From NCBI GenBank assembly GCA_046727855.1, contig JBKPDL010000078.1, positions 1-30,210 of the forward strand: a stretch of 30,210 nucleotides of DNA, given 5' to 3'. The DNA comes from DASPWV01 sp046727855 (GTDB lineage Bacteria; Acidobacteriota; Vicinamibacteria; Vicinamibacterales; UBA2999). The translations under genes were made by a program, and so were the position numbers. This document shows, piece by piece, positions 1 through 11,311 of this stretch. Under the pieces are notes generated by a model. That model ran no database searches and was not told the origin of the DNA. It was given only the letters and a program-made list of their open reading frames with translations. Position 1 is the stretch's first letter. Each line of letters begins with the position of its first letter.

Positions 1-90
1 CCTTCAGGCAATGCGACGTCCAGCGGTCAAGTGGTGCGAATTGCAGAGCTGTTGAGCAAAGCTGATTTCCAGCGTGCATGCCCAGGTTGA
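1..90 (+). CDS. Possible C-terminal end of a gene cut by the window start
   Basis: Frame 1 is open from the first base and ends at a TGA at 88-90. It reads as a plausible protein tail containing GQVVRIAELLSKADFQRA. The other two forward frames close earlier and look less protein-like. No family can be assigned from 29 residues, and it may be chance. Confidence 0.25.
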   Translation, partial: PSGNATSSGQVVRIAELLSKADFQRACPG

Positions 91-117
91 GTGACGCTTC
101 GCACACCGATCCGTGAC

Positions 118-145
118 GTACGTAGCGCGGGCCTTCAGGCCCGCG
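118..145. repeat. Palindromic element with TTCAGG centre (copy 1)
   Basis: A perfect hairpin of two 9-bp arms (CGCGGGCCT and AGGCCCGCG, 126-145) around a 2-nt centre is preceded by ACGTACGTAG. A related element with the same order (TACGTAG, G/C-rich arm ending CCT, short centre, AGG arm) lies on the minus strand inside gltB at 6907-6935. The shared leader and arm layout suggest one dispersed palindromic family. It sits downstream of the broken GNAT gene in an otherwise empty gap. Confidence 0.6.
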
Positions 146-166
146 ATCACAACGTGCTGAAGCCGA

Positions 167-655
167 TCATTGAGAGCCGCGCGGAATTCGACCGAATTCA
201 CGGGAATTCCGCGCCCGACTACCGAGCCTCCACCGCATCAAGTAATAGATGCCGTTCGAATCCACATGACGACAGCCGAGCCGCCGGTAGAGTCCGAGCG
301 CTCGGTTCGTCGCTTCCACATGAATTGTGACCGGCAGTCCGCACGTCTCTCCCTCGCGCATGATCGACCGCAGCAGCGCGCCGCCGACGCCCGCGCCGCG
401 AAACGGGGGGAGGAGCGCGATGTCCACCAGGCGAATTTGATCCGGCCAGCGATCGATGTATAGCCGTCCGAGGCGCTCCACGCCCTGCGCGCCGGCGCGT
501 TCCACGACCAGGAACTCGCAACTCGGATAGTACTGCTGGGAGTACTGATGCTGGTTTGTGAACTGCCACTGTCAGGAACTCGCGTTTCTGTTCTGCGCTC
601 CACGGAACGACCGCAACCTCGGGCACCTTCCGTGGTGAGCACGCGCGCAATCCCT
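167..655 (-). pseudogene. GNAT-family N-acetyltransferase, broken by two frameshifts
   Basis: The C-terminal part is a clear GNAT acetyltransferase: IRLVDIALLPPFRGAGVGGA holds the acetyl-CoA-binding R/Q-x-x-G-x-G/A signature, followed by ATNRALGLYRRLGC. Its N-terminal part lies in other frames. Reading EFLVV backwards gives QFTNQHQYSQQYYPSCEFL, but that frame is closed by a TGA just upstream. VPEVAVVPWSAEQKREFLT, which continues the family pattern, is one frame off, and the residues before it (IARVLTTE) are in the third frame. Removing one base at about 566-567 (CC on the plus strand) and adjusting one near 624-631 restores a normal GNAT. The substrate is unknown. It is a pseudogene or two sequencing errors. 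The last 12 codons cross an inverted repeat. Confidence 0.7.
179..214. repeat. Inverted repeat at the 3' end of the GNAT gene
   Basis: Arms GCGCGGAATTC (179-189) and GAATTCCGCGC (204-214) are exact reverse complements around a 14-nt centre that holds a third GAATTC. It encodes the C-terminal residues of the GNAT frame and could act as a transcription stop, though no T-run follows on the minus strand. Confidence 0.5.
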
Positions 656-1040
656 CCACCTTCCCCGGTACCCGCGACGATACGCGGTTGAACGTCCTGC
701 AACAGCGAAGCGGACGGCTCGGGTGAGGCCGGCGTGACAGACTGCGCCGCTGTAGCGTCTGCAAAAAGGAGTGACGCGAAACAAGCGCCGGCTACTTGAA
801 CACAGCTAAAGGACCGTTTGTGCGCAGACGAATGCATACAAAGAATATCGGTCCCCCGGGGGAGCTGCGATTGCATACTGTAGGTACGAATCCGGACTCG
901 TCGCAACGAAATTGCCGATCGACGGCGACAATGTGTGCAGAGCCGTCGCAATTGAGCCAGGTCATGGAAATGCGCGACTGCCACTGGTCGTTCGATGACG
1001 ACAAAGTGTCTTAGAGTGAGCGAAACGTCGTGGGCGTTGC
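656..1040. other. Gap without a recognisable gene
   Basis: No convincing gene was found. On the minus strand, around 697-808, a frame reads through a hydrophobic, signal-peptide-like stretch (CFASLLFADATAAQ) followed by a Pro/Ser-rich segment and then runs into the decayed start of the GNAT gene. It may be a relic of a secreted protein or a chance effect of GC-rich sequence. The rest shows no structure I can name. Confidence 0.4.
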
Positions 1041-1222
1041 GAACTAAGAACAAAGAACAAAAGAACAGAGCACGCGGAAGGCAGCGTGCCGAGCATCGAA
1101 CAGCGAGAACCGAATTGGCGAACAAGGCTTCTCACGAAAGCGCTTCGAACGGAACGCGAAACAAGGGGTGCCGTTTGTTCTCCTTTGTTCGTAGTTCCTC
1201 GTTCTTGGTTCTTAGCTCCTTC
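1041..1222. repeat. Phased 7-nt repeat, inverted arms (GAA-type left, TTC-type right)
   Basis: The left arm (1041-1070) has GAA at 1041, 1048, 1055 and 1063. The right arm (1178-1222) has TTC at 1178, 1188, 1195, 1202 and 1209. The arms are inverted copies: ACTAAGAACAAAGAAC on the left matches the reverse complement of the right-hand GTTCTTGGTTCTTAGC with two mismatches. The right arm is also coding sequence, forming the signal peptide of the next gene. Confidence 0.7.
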
Positions 1223-1681
1223 CTAGCCGCGGCGTGCACAGCCTCGCCTTCCGCGCCCGACAGCCGGAACGACCCGCTCTCGTTCGTACGACTCAGCCCG
1301 GAGCCGCTTTCCCTGACCTACTACAGTGGCCTGCGCACGCCGTTACGTGCAGTTGTGCGCGACAGTACAACCTGGCAGCAGACGTGGGCGGAGATTTGGC
1401 AGGGTCACAGCCCGGTGCCGGCGTCGCCGTCCGTCGATTTTCAGCGCGAAATGGTGATCGTGGCAGCGCTCGGCGAAAAGCCGACGGGTGGCTACAGCAT
1501 CCTTCTCGACGGGGTCCTTGATAGTGACACCGGTTTGACCGTGCAGGTCCGGCTTGTCGCGCCGGGTGCACACTGTGGCACGACCCTGGCTCTCACTCAG
1601 CCGGTTGATGTGGCGCGCGTGACGCGGCGTGAGGGGCAGGTGAATTACGCCGAGCGGGCCGAGACACAAGATTGTCCGTGA
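1175..1681 (+). CDS. Lipoprotein with PrcB-type C-terminal domain
   Basis: The mature part contains EMVIVAALGEKPTGGYSI, the core of the PrcB_C domain (named for the treponemal dentilisin-complex subunit PrcB), followed by a strand-rich tail ending near a Cys. The N-terminus is a lipoprotein signal: a Phe/Ser/Leu-rich hydrophobic run and the lipobox FLAAAC, so the protein is probably a lipid-anchored envelope protein. I chose the TTG at 1175 because AAGGGG lies 7 nt upstream and the signal peptide starts there, giving 168 residues. An in-frame ATG at 995 would add about 60 basic, repeat-derived residues before the signal peptide and is unlikely. Its precise role is unknown. It is convergent with amt. 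The signal peptide is encoded by a phased-repeat arm, which is unusual. Confidence 0.7.
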   Translation: MFSFVRSSSFLVLSSFLAAACTASPSAPDSRNDPLSFVRLSPEPLSLTYYSGLRTPLRAVVRDSTTWQQTWAEIWQGHSPVPASPSVDFQREMVIVAALGEKPTGGYSILLDGVLDSDTGLTVQVRLVAPGAHCGTTLALTQPVDVARVTRREGQVNYAERAETQDCP

Positions 1682-3186
1682 ACCTGCCGCAAGCTGACCA
1701 TCGATTCGCGCCTGTAATCCGCATCTCAGCTATTACAACTTCGTGCCGCGTGCGTCAGCTCTGCACATGACCACTCGCTCGCCTCGCGCAAAACCTCGCG
1801 ATTAGCTCGTCCGTGCAGTCCGTTCGAGTGCGTTGACCGGCGTCCCAATCATGGTCGCCGACGATCCGCTCACCTCAGTCGTTCGCGGGGCTGGGATGAT
1901 GCTCGAAGATTTCGACTTCCTCAAGCGCGTCGCGATGCCCGCTTAGCTGGGTCGGCGTCAGCTTCTTGATCTGCGACACGATCAAGTCGAGCGTCTCGCC
2001 GTGCTGCGAGAGATCGAGCCCGAGTTGCTCGTGATGCTCTTCGACGCGTAGCAGCGTCAGCAGATCCGTCAAGCGATAGAGCAGCCACGAACCGGCAAAG
2101 GTAAAGCCGCCCACCAGCACCATGCTCGCAAGGTGCTTGACGAACAGCGCTGACGAGCCGGTAATCACACCGCCGTCTTTGGCGAACACCGCTGTCAGCA
2201 TCATGCCGACGATGCCGCCCACGCCGTGGCAGGGGAACACATCGAGCGTGTCGTCGATCGTGGATCGGGATTTCCAGTGCACGGCGACGCTGCTTGCGCC
2301 GCTTGCCACGATGCCGATCACGATGCTGGCAGCGACCGACACGTAACCCGCTGCGGGCGTGATCGCCACGAGACCGACCACCGCCCCGATGCACGCGCCC
2401 ATGGCTGACGGTTTCACGCCGCGCAGCCACTCGAAAAATACCCACGCCATCATCGCTGCCGCCGAAGCGGTATTGGTGGTTGCAAACGCCTGCACGCCGG
2501 CCGCATTTGCCGCCAGCGCGGAGCCTGCGTTGAAGCCAAACCAGCCAAACCAGAGCATGCCGGTGCCGAGGATGACAAACGGCACATGCGCCGGCACGTC
2601 AGGGTGCCCAGCCAGATGGCTGTGCCGCCGTCCAAGCACGCTCGCACCCGCGAGCGCGGCAAATCCGGCCGACATGTGCACCACGGTGCCGCCGGCGAAA
2701 TCGAGCACGCCCCACTGACGCAGGAAGCCATCGGGGTGCCACGTCCAATGCGCAAGCGGCGCGTAGACGAACAGACTGAACAAGCTGATGAACACGAGAT
2801 AGCTGCTGAACCGAATCCGCTCCGCGAACGCACCGCTGATGAGCGCCGGCGTGATGATCGCGAACTTCAACTGAAAGAGCGCAAAGAGCAGAAGGGGAAT
2901 TGTCGGCGACAGCCGCGGATCGGGAGCTTCGCTCACCCCGCGGAAAAAGAGAAACGTCAGCGGGTTTCCGACCACGCCGCCGACGCTGTCGCCGAACGCG
3001 AGGCTGAATCCGACGACGATCCAGATGATGCTGATGACGCCCAGTGCAATAAAGCACTGGAGCATCGTCGAGATCACGTTCTTCGCCGACACCATGCCGC
3101 CATAGAAAAACGCCAGGCCCGGTGTCATGAACAGCACCATGCTGCTCGCCGTGAGCATCCAGGCGACGTCGCCGGCATTGAGCCCC

Positions 3187-7722
<4,536 letters not shown>

Positions 7723-7741
7723 GCGCCGTTATCGGCGATCC

Positions 7742-7841
7742 GCCATCAAGAAGAAAAATAGAACGTTAGAATTTTTTTCATCTGACTTTCGCATGCATCC
7801 AAATTTGTGGCGCGATTTTCATACGCATGCGTTCTATGCAT
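7742..7841. promoter_or_regulatory. AT-rich divergent control region upstream of gltB
   Basis: This is the most AT-rich stretch between gltB (minus) and the next plus-strand gene. It holds a T7 run and three copies of GCATGC/ATGCAT-type palindromes within 50 nt (7791-7798, ACGCATGCGT at 7823-7832, and 7836-7841). It probably contains the gltB-amt promoter and possibly an operator, but no convincing -35/-10 pair or known nitrogen-regulator site could be assigned. Confidence 0.3.
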
Positions 7842-7993
7842 GGACAACGCGTGCAGATTCTCTGCAGGGCCCTTGGCTGGTGAGAAGATGCCTCACCCCG
7901 CACAGCGCGGTAAACGAACGTCCTCGCGCGAAGCGCAGCCTCTCGGGCCTCGCCTCGGTTGAGGCCAAGCTTCACTGCTACACTGTCCCTTCT

Positions 7994-8491
7994 ATGGCTC
8001 TCGACGATGTGCGCCCAGTACGGCTGTGGCGCAGCCTTCCTGGCGAGGCGCGCTTGGCCGCCGCCACCGCCTTCTGGAAGGACGAACAAGCGCAACTGGA
8101 ACAGGCCGAAGCGGTTGCGCTGATATCGCGGCAGATCAAGTTCCGGCCGAAAAGCGTGTTGACCATGCCGGTCGACAAAAAGGCGCGGCAGCTCGCAAAC
8201 ATGGCGCAGGTTTCGGACCTCCTGGCCGCCCGCCTCCTGATTGCGTATCACCTCGACCAGCAACGCCCGATGATGGGCGCCTTTCTCGACGCGGTCGGCA
8301 TCGGCCACGAACAGGGGTTGATCACGGAGGAGTCGCCGCCCGCGCCGAGTCCGGAGAAGTTGGACGAAGCGGCCAAATCGCTGGCATCGCAATATCCCAA
8401 GGCGGACGTCGCGCGTTACTTCTGGACGTTGCTCTGGCAGGACCCCGAGACTTGGGGCGGCCTCAAAGATCGGCCCGAACTTGAAATTTAG
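7994..8491 (+). CDS. Protein of unknown function, 165 residues
   Basis: I do not recognise this family. The protein is soluble, mainly helical in appearance and charged, with no signal peptide or membrane segment. Features include FWKDEQAQLEQAEAVALI near the N-terminus, a central LLAARLLIAYHLDQQRP, and a Trp-rich end, YFWTLLWQDPETWGG. The frame is open further upstream, but codon character and composition become protein-like only from the ATG at 7994, preceded by poor Shine-Dalgarno sequence (CCCTTCT). The stop codon touches a long phased-repeat tract. The ferredoxin and terC genes follow in the same direction 230 nt later, so co-transcription through the tract is possible. Confidence 0.75.
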   Translation: MALDDVRPVRLWRSLPGEARLAAATAFWKDEQAQLEQAEAVALISRQIKFRPKSVLTMPVDKKARQLANMAQVSDLLAARLLIAYHLDQQRPMMGAFLDAVGIGHEQGLITEESPPAPSPEKLDEAAKSLASQYPKADVARYFWTLLWQDPETWGGLKDRPELEI

Positions 8492-8720
8492 AAGTTCCGA
8501 GGGTGCGACGTTCAGAAGTTCCGAAGTTCCTCGGTTCCAAAGTTCGAAGTTCCCAGTTTCGAGGTTTCAACGTTCGAGGTTCGAAGAGCGGGGAACCTTT
8601 GAACCATGGAGCCCGGAAGCCCGAAGGCCGCACCCGGACCCGGGACCTCGGAACCATGGAACCCTTGAACCTTGGAACGCCCGAACCTCGAAGGCCCGGA
8701 CCCTGAAACCTAGGAACCTT
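8491..8720. repeat. Long phased 7-8-nt repeat tract, TTC half then GAA half
   Basis: In the first half TTC recurs at 8495, 8511, 8519, 8527, 8535, 8543, 8550, 8558, 8566, 8573 and 8580 (steps of 7 or 8, one of 16). In the second half GA or GAA recurs at 8593, 8601, 8609, 8616, 8623, 8637, 8644, 8651, 8659, 8667, 8675, 8683, 8690, 8699, 8705 and 8714. The two halves are complementary in anchor and opposite in orientation, so a transcript could fold into one long imperfect hairpin. The last unit (AGGAACC) sits at Shine-Dalgarno distance from the ferredoxin start. Confidence 0.85.
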
Positions 8721-8721
8721 A

Positions 8722-9114
8722 ATGGCGCCGTTCGAACGACACATCTTCATCTGCTGCAATCAGCGCGAGCCCGGACATCCGCGCGGGTCGTGTAATCCGA
8801 ACGCGGACGATTGGCTGCAGCAAGCGTTCAAGAAAGCGCTGGCCGACCGCGGCTTGAACCGCCGTGTTCGCGCCAACAAGGCCGGGTGCCTCGATCAGTG
8901 CGAGCATGGCCCAACGGTGGTCGTGTATCCGGACACGGTTTGGTACGGCGGCGTGACAGAAGCGGACGTGGCCGAAATCATCGACCGCCATATCGTGGGT
9001 GGCGAGCCCGTCGAGCGGCTTCGCTTGCCGGATTCGTGCGTTAACACAGCGATATGCCCACACAAACCACGCCCGCAGGCAGCCCAGGCACCCGTAGGCA
9101 CCACACATGTTTGA
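8722..9114 (+). CDS. Thioredoxin-like [2Fe-2S] ferredoxin
   Basis: A small electron carrier of the thioredoxin-fold ferredoxin family. HIFICCNQREPGHPRGSC and KAGCLDQCEHGP give the expected four ligands (Cys11 or Cys12, Cys24, Cys56, Cys60), followed by the typical VVVYPDTVWYGGVTEADVAE and GGEPVERL, where family members usually end. Here about 28 more residues follow, with two additional cysteines (106 and 112) and a Pro-rich tail that looks as if a stop codon was lost. The ATG is preceded by AGGAA five bases upstream, supplied by the phased-repeat tract. The 3' end overlaps terC by 8 nt, indicating translational coupling. The redox partner is unknown. Confidence 0.9.
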   Translation: MAPFERHIFICCNQREPGHPRGSCNPNADDWLQQAFKKALADRGLNRRVRANKAGCLDQCEHGPTVVVYPDTVWYGGVTEADVAEIIDRHIVGGEPVERLRLPDSCVNTAICPHKPRPQAAQAPVGTTHV

Positions 9115-9868
9115 CGCATTCCTGACCACCGACGGCCTGATCGCGTTCGTGACGCTCACGTTTCTTGAAATCGTCCTGGGCGTGGACAACGTGATCTTCA
9201 TTTCGATTCTGTCCGGCAAACTCCCAGCCGCGACGCAGCTCCGCGCGCGGCGCGTCGGGCTCATTGCCGCGATGATCATGCGCATCCTGTTGTTGCTGTC
9301 GCTGGCATGGATCATCCGATTGAGAGCGCCCCTGTTCGCCGTGTTCGACCACGGGCTGTCCGGTCGAGATCTGATCCTGATTGGCGGTGGGCTCTTCCTG
9401 CTTGGCAAAGCGACCCTCGAGATCCACGAGCGGCTCGAAGGTGAGGAGGGTCACAGCTCCGCGCGCGTTGCACCGTCGTTCGCGTCCGTGATCTTCCAGA
9501 TCATGCTGCTCGACATCGTCTTTTCACTCGACTCGGTGATCACCGCCGTCGGCATGGCCGACGAACTGTCCGTGATGGTTGCGGCCGTCATCGTGTCGGT
9601 CGGCATCATGATGTTTGCCGCCGAGCCCATTTCCGCGTTCGTGAATCGGCATCCTACGGTGAAGGTGCTCGCGCTTTCGTTCCTCCTGTTGATTGGCGTC
9701 TCGCTGATCGGTGATGGCTTGGGCATGCACGTGCCGAAGGGGTACATCTATTTCGCGATGGGCTTCTCCGTGTTCGTCGAGATGATCAATTTGCGGGTGC
9801 GGAAGAAGACCGATCCGGTCAAGCTGCACTCTCCGTACGTAGAGGATGGAGCTCGAAAAGGGGTCTGA
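9107..9868 (+). CDS. TerC-family integral membrane protein
   Basis: A 253-residue membrane protein with about seven helices. It has the two TerC signature repeats, EIVLGVDNVIFISIL in the first helices and DIVFSLDSVITAVGMAD after the central loop; their acidic residues lie within membrane segments. Members are linked to tellurite resistance and to manganese/metal export and metalation of secreted proteins. Which applies here cannot be told. A charged cytoplasmic loop (HERLEGEEGHSS) separates the two halves. The final codons (RKGV and the TGA stop) come from a palindromic GGGGTCTGACCCC repeat, so the native C-terminus may have been altered by the repeat. Confidence 0.92.
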   Translation: MFDAFLTTDGLIAFVTLTFLEIVLGVDNVIFISILSGKLPAATQLRARRVGLIAAMIMRILLLLSLAWIIRLRAPLFAVFDHGLSGRDLILIGGGLFLLGKATLEIHERLEGEEGHSSARVAPSFASVIFQIMLLDIVFSLDSVITAVGMADELSVMVAAVIVSVGIMMFAAEPISAFVNRHPTVKVLALSFLLLIGVSLIGDGLGMHVPKGYIYFAMGFSVFVEMINLRVRKKTDPVKLHSPYVEDGARKGV

Positions 9869-9921
9869 CCCCTTTTTCCGTGTATCAGAACAAAAAAAAA
9901 GGGGTCTGACCCCTTTTCGAG
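9852..9921. repeat. Pair of GGGGTCTGACCCC palindromes, terminator-like
   Basis: Two 21-nt palindromes of identical sequence (AAAAGGGGTC, T, GACCCCTTTT) lie at 9856-9876 and 9897-9917. They are flanked by CTCG on the left and CGAG on the right, so the whole 70 bp is also a larger inverted repeat. Each has a G/C stem followed by a T run (T5 on the plus strand after the first; T9 on the minus strand from the A9 at 9892-9900). They sit between convergent genes and would serve as a bidirectional intrinsic terminator. The first copy carries the terC stop codon. Confidence 0.75.
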
Positions 9922-9925
9922 GTCT

Positions 9926-9992
9926 GGAGATCTCGAGATCCGGAGATCTCCAAATCGACTCCAAATCTCCAGATCCCCAAAATCTCCAGATT
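9926..9992. repeat. Phased 8-nt ATC-type repeat
   Basis: ATC recurs at 9930, 9938, 9946, 9954, 9965, 9973 and 9982 (mostly 8-nt steps), within units such as GGAGATCT and CCAAATCT. GAGATC-type units on the left face AAATCTCC-type units on the right, again an inverted layout. It lies in the convergent gap after terC. Confidence 0.65.
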
Positions 9993-10000
9993 CTGCGAAG

Positions 10001-10660
10001 TCACAGCTGTCGTACCCACTGATTGACGGCATCCCAGATGTCCGCGTCGACCTGCTCTTGTGTCCGACCGCGCGACTTGCGAACCGCAAAAGAGTGATCG
10101 CCGTCCTCCACCGGATGGATCGTGATCGGCGGCTGGCGTCCTTCGAGCGCTGCCCGGATGTCCTCGGGACCGCCGAAGTTGTCGCGCGTGCCTTGGACGA
10201 TCAAGGTCGGTACGGCGATCTGGAACAGGTGCGCGACGCGATTGCTCTGTGCCCCACCGGGAGGTTTCAGCGGGTAGCCGAGCGCCACGACTCCGGCGAG
10301 CGGCGGCGCGTCGCGCGGCCACCGATCCGGCGCCGCCGCAAGGTGTGTCGCGATGCGGCCGCCCATCGACTTCCCGCCAATGACGATGCGGCTGGCCTGC
10401 ACTTTTGCTGGCGGTGACACCGCGTCGCGGATTGCGGACCTGAACGCCTCCTCGAGCACGGGCGGCCGATCCGGCGCGCTCCGTTTGGCGTCCATATAAG
10501 GAAAGTTGAAGGTGACGACGTCGAGGCCGCGCTCGGCGAGGCCGCGGGCATACCGGACCATAAACGGATGCGATTGTCCAGCGCCTGCGCCGTGCGCGAG
10601 CACGAGCAACGTGTCGATTCGTTTTGCGGGATCGGCCGGGTAGAGGATGACCGCGCTCAT
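10001..10660 (-). CDS. Alpha/beta hydrolase of the KANL3/Tex30-like type
   Basis: A 219-residue soluble alpha/beta hydrolase. LLVLAHGAGAGQSHPF forms the oxyanion region, Ser98 sits in the nucleophile elbow GGKSMGGR, and Asp160 (VQGTRDNFGG) and His189 (EDGDHSF) complete the triad. VVALGYPLKPPG is characteristic of the family that includes eukaryotic Tex30 and KANL3. The substrate is unknown; an ester or small peptide is possible. It has no signal peptide. Its ATG lies only 11 bp from the start of the divergent hydrolase, so the promoters must overlap the opposing coding region or lie elsewhere. Confidence 0.88.
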   Translation of the reverse strand: MSAVILYPADPAKRIDTLLVLAHGAGAGQSHPFMVRYARGLAERGLDVVTFNFPYMDAKRSAPDRPPVLEEAFRSAIRDAVSPPAKVQASRIVIGGKSMGGRIATHLAAAPDRWPRDAPPLAGVVALGYPLKPPGGAQSNRVAHLFQIAVPTLIVQGTRDNFGGPEDIRAALEGRQPPITIHPVEDGDHSFAVRKSRGRTQEQVDADIWDAVNQWVRQL

Positions 10661-10671
10661 AATGGTCGATT

Positions 10672-11310
10672 GTGATTATCCATACAATCGAGGCCCGCAC
10701 GCACGGCCGCTATCTCGTCGAGCCGTGCGAGGGGCCGGCACCGCTCCTGGTCGGGTTTCACGGCTACGGTGAAAGCGCCGATATCATGCTGCGCAACCTG
10801 CGCGAGATTGGCGAGGGATGGTGCCTGGTGAGCGTGCAGGCGCTGCATCGTTTCTACACACGCAAGACGGAAGTGGTGGCCAGCTGGATGACGCGTCAGG
10901 ATCGCGAGCACGAGATCGCCGACAACACGGCCTATGTCTGGTCTGTCATCCAGTCGGTGGAACGCGAGCAGCCAACTCGTCGCCCGCGCCTGTTTGCTGG
11001 TTTCTCGCAAGGGGTGGCGATGGCGTATCGCGCCGCGCTTGCGGACGAGTGTGACGGGTTAATCGTGCTGGCCGGCGACGTTCCGCCCGATGTCGCGCCT
11101 CACGCCGCGAAGCTCCCGCCGGTGCTGATCGGACGCGGGGTGAAAGACGAATGGTACACGGCGGTGAAGGCAGCTGCCGACCTCAAACTGCTTCGCGAGG
11201 CGAACGTATCGGTGACCGAACACGTGTTCGAAGCTGGTCACCTATGGGACAGGTCGTTCTCTGCCCAGGCACGACAATTCCTGCGCCGCATCGCGCGCTA
11301 TCCTGAATAA
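10672..11310 (+). CDS. Alpha/beta hydrolase (phospholipase/carboxylesterase-like)
   Basis: A 212-residue serine hydrolase: LLVGFHGYGESAD (oxyanion loop), nucleophile Ser112 in AGFSQGVAMAYR, Asp159 in GRGVKDEWYT and His190 in EAGHLWDRSF. The pattern matches the phospholipase/carboxylesterase group. The substrate is unknown and no export signal is seen. It starts at GTG; the nearby ATG at 10662 is out of frame. It ends one base before rsgA begins, so the two form an operon and are probably translationally coupled. This second hydrolase is not a duplicate of the divergent one; their active-site contexts differ. Confidence 0.88.
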   Translation: MIIHTIEARTHGRYLVEPCEGPAPLLVGFHGYGESADIMLRNLREIGEGWCLVSVQALHRFYTRKTEVVASWMTRQDREHEIADNTAYVWSVIQSVEREQPTRRPRLFAGFSQGVAMAYRAALADECDGLIVLAGDVPPDVAPHAAKLPPVLIGRGVKDEWYTAVKAAADLKLLREANVSVTEHVFEAGHLWDRSFSAQARQFLRRIARYPE

Positions 11311-11311
11311 C

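Noticed and set aside
238..1125. Minus-strand 295-codon open frame as a secreted protein
   Set aside because: Only a short stretch looks like a signal peptide; the frame then runs out of phase through the GNAT relic, and no coherent domain follows.
1682..1874. Small gene, glnK or sRNA between the lipoprotein and amt
   Set aside because: No start-stop pair with a ribosome binding site and protein-like composition, and no PII-type motif, was seen.
8491..8720. CRISPR-like array
   Set aside because: Units are 7-8 nt with no constant repeat of 23 nt or more and no unique spacers; no cas genes are present.
8491..9107. Manganese (yybP-ykoY) riboswitch upstream of terC
   Set aside because: terC starts inside the ferredoxin gene, and the only leader is the phased-repeat tract; no yybP-ykoY core elements were recognised.
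9836..9843. Further copies of the TACGTAG palindrome family at 9836 and 14508
   Set aside because: Only the GTACGTAG leader matches; no TTYAGG hairpin follows, and both sites are ordinary codons (terC and the S9 peptidase).
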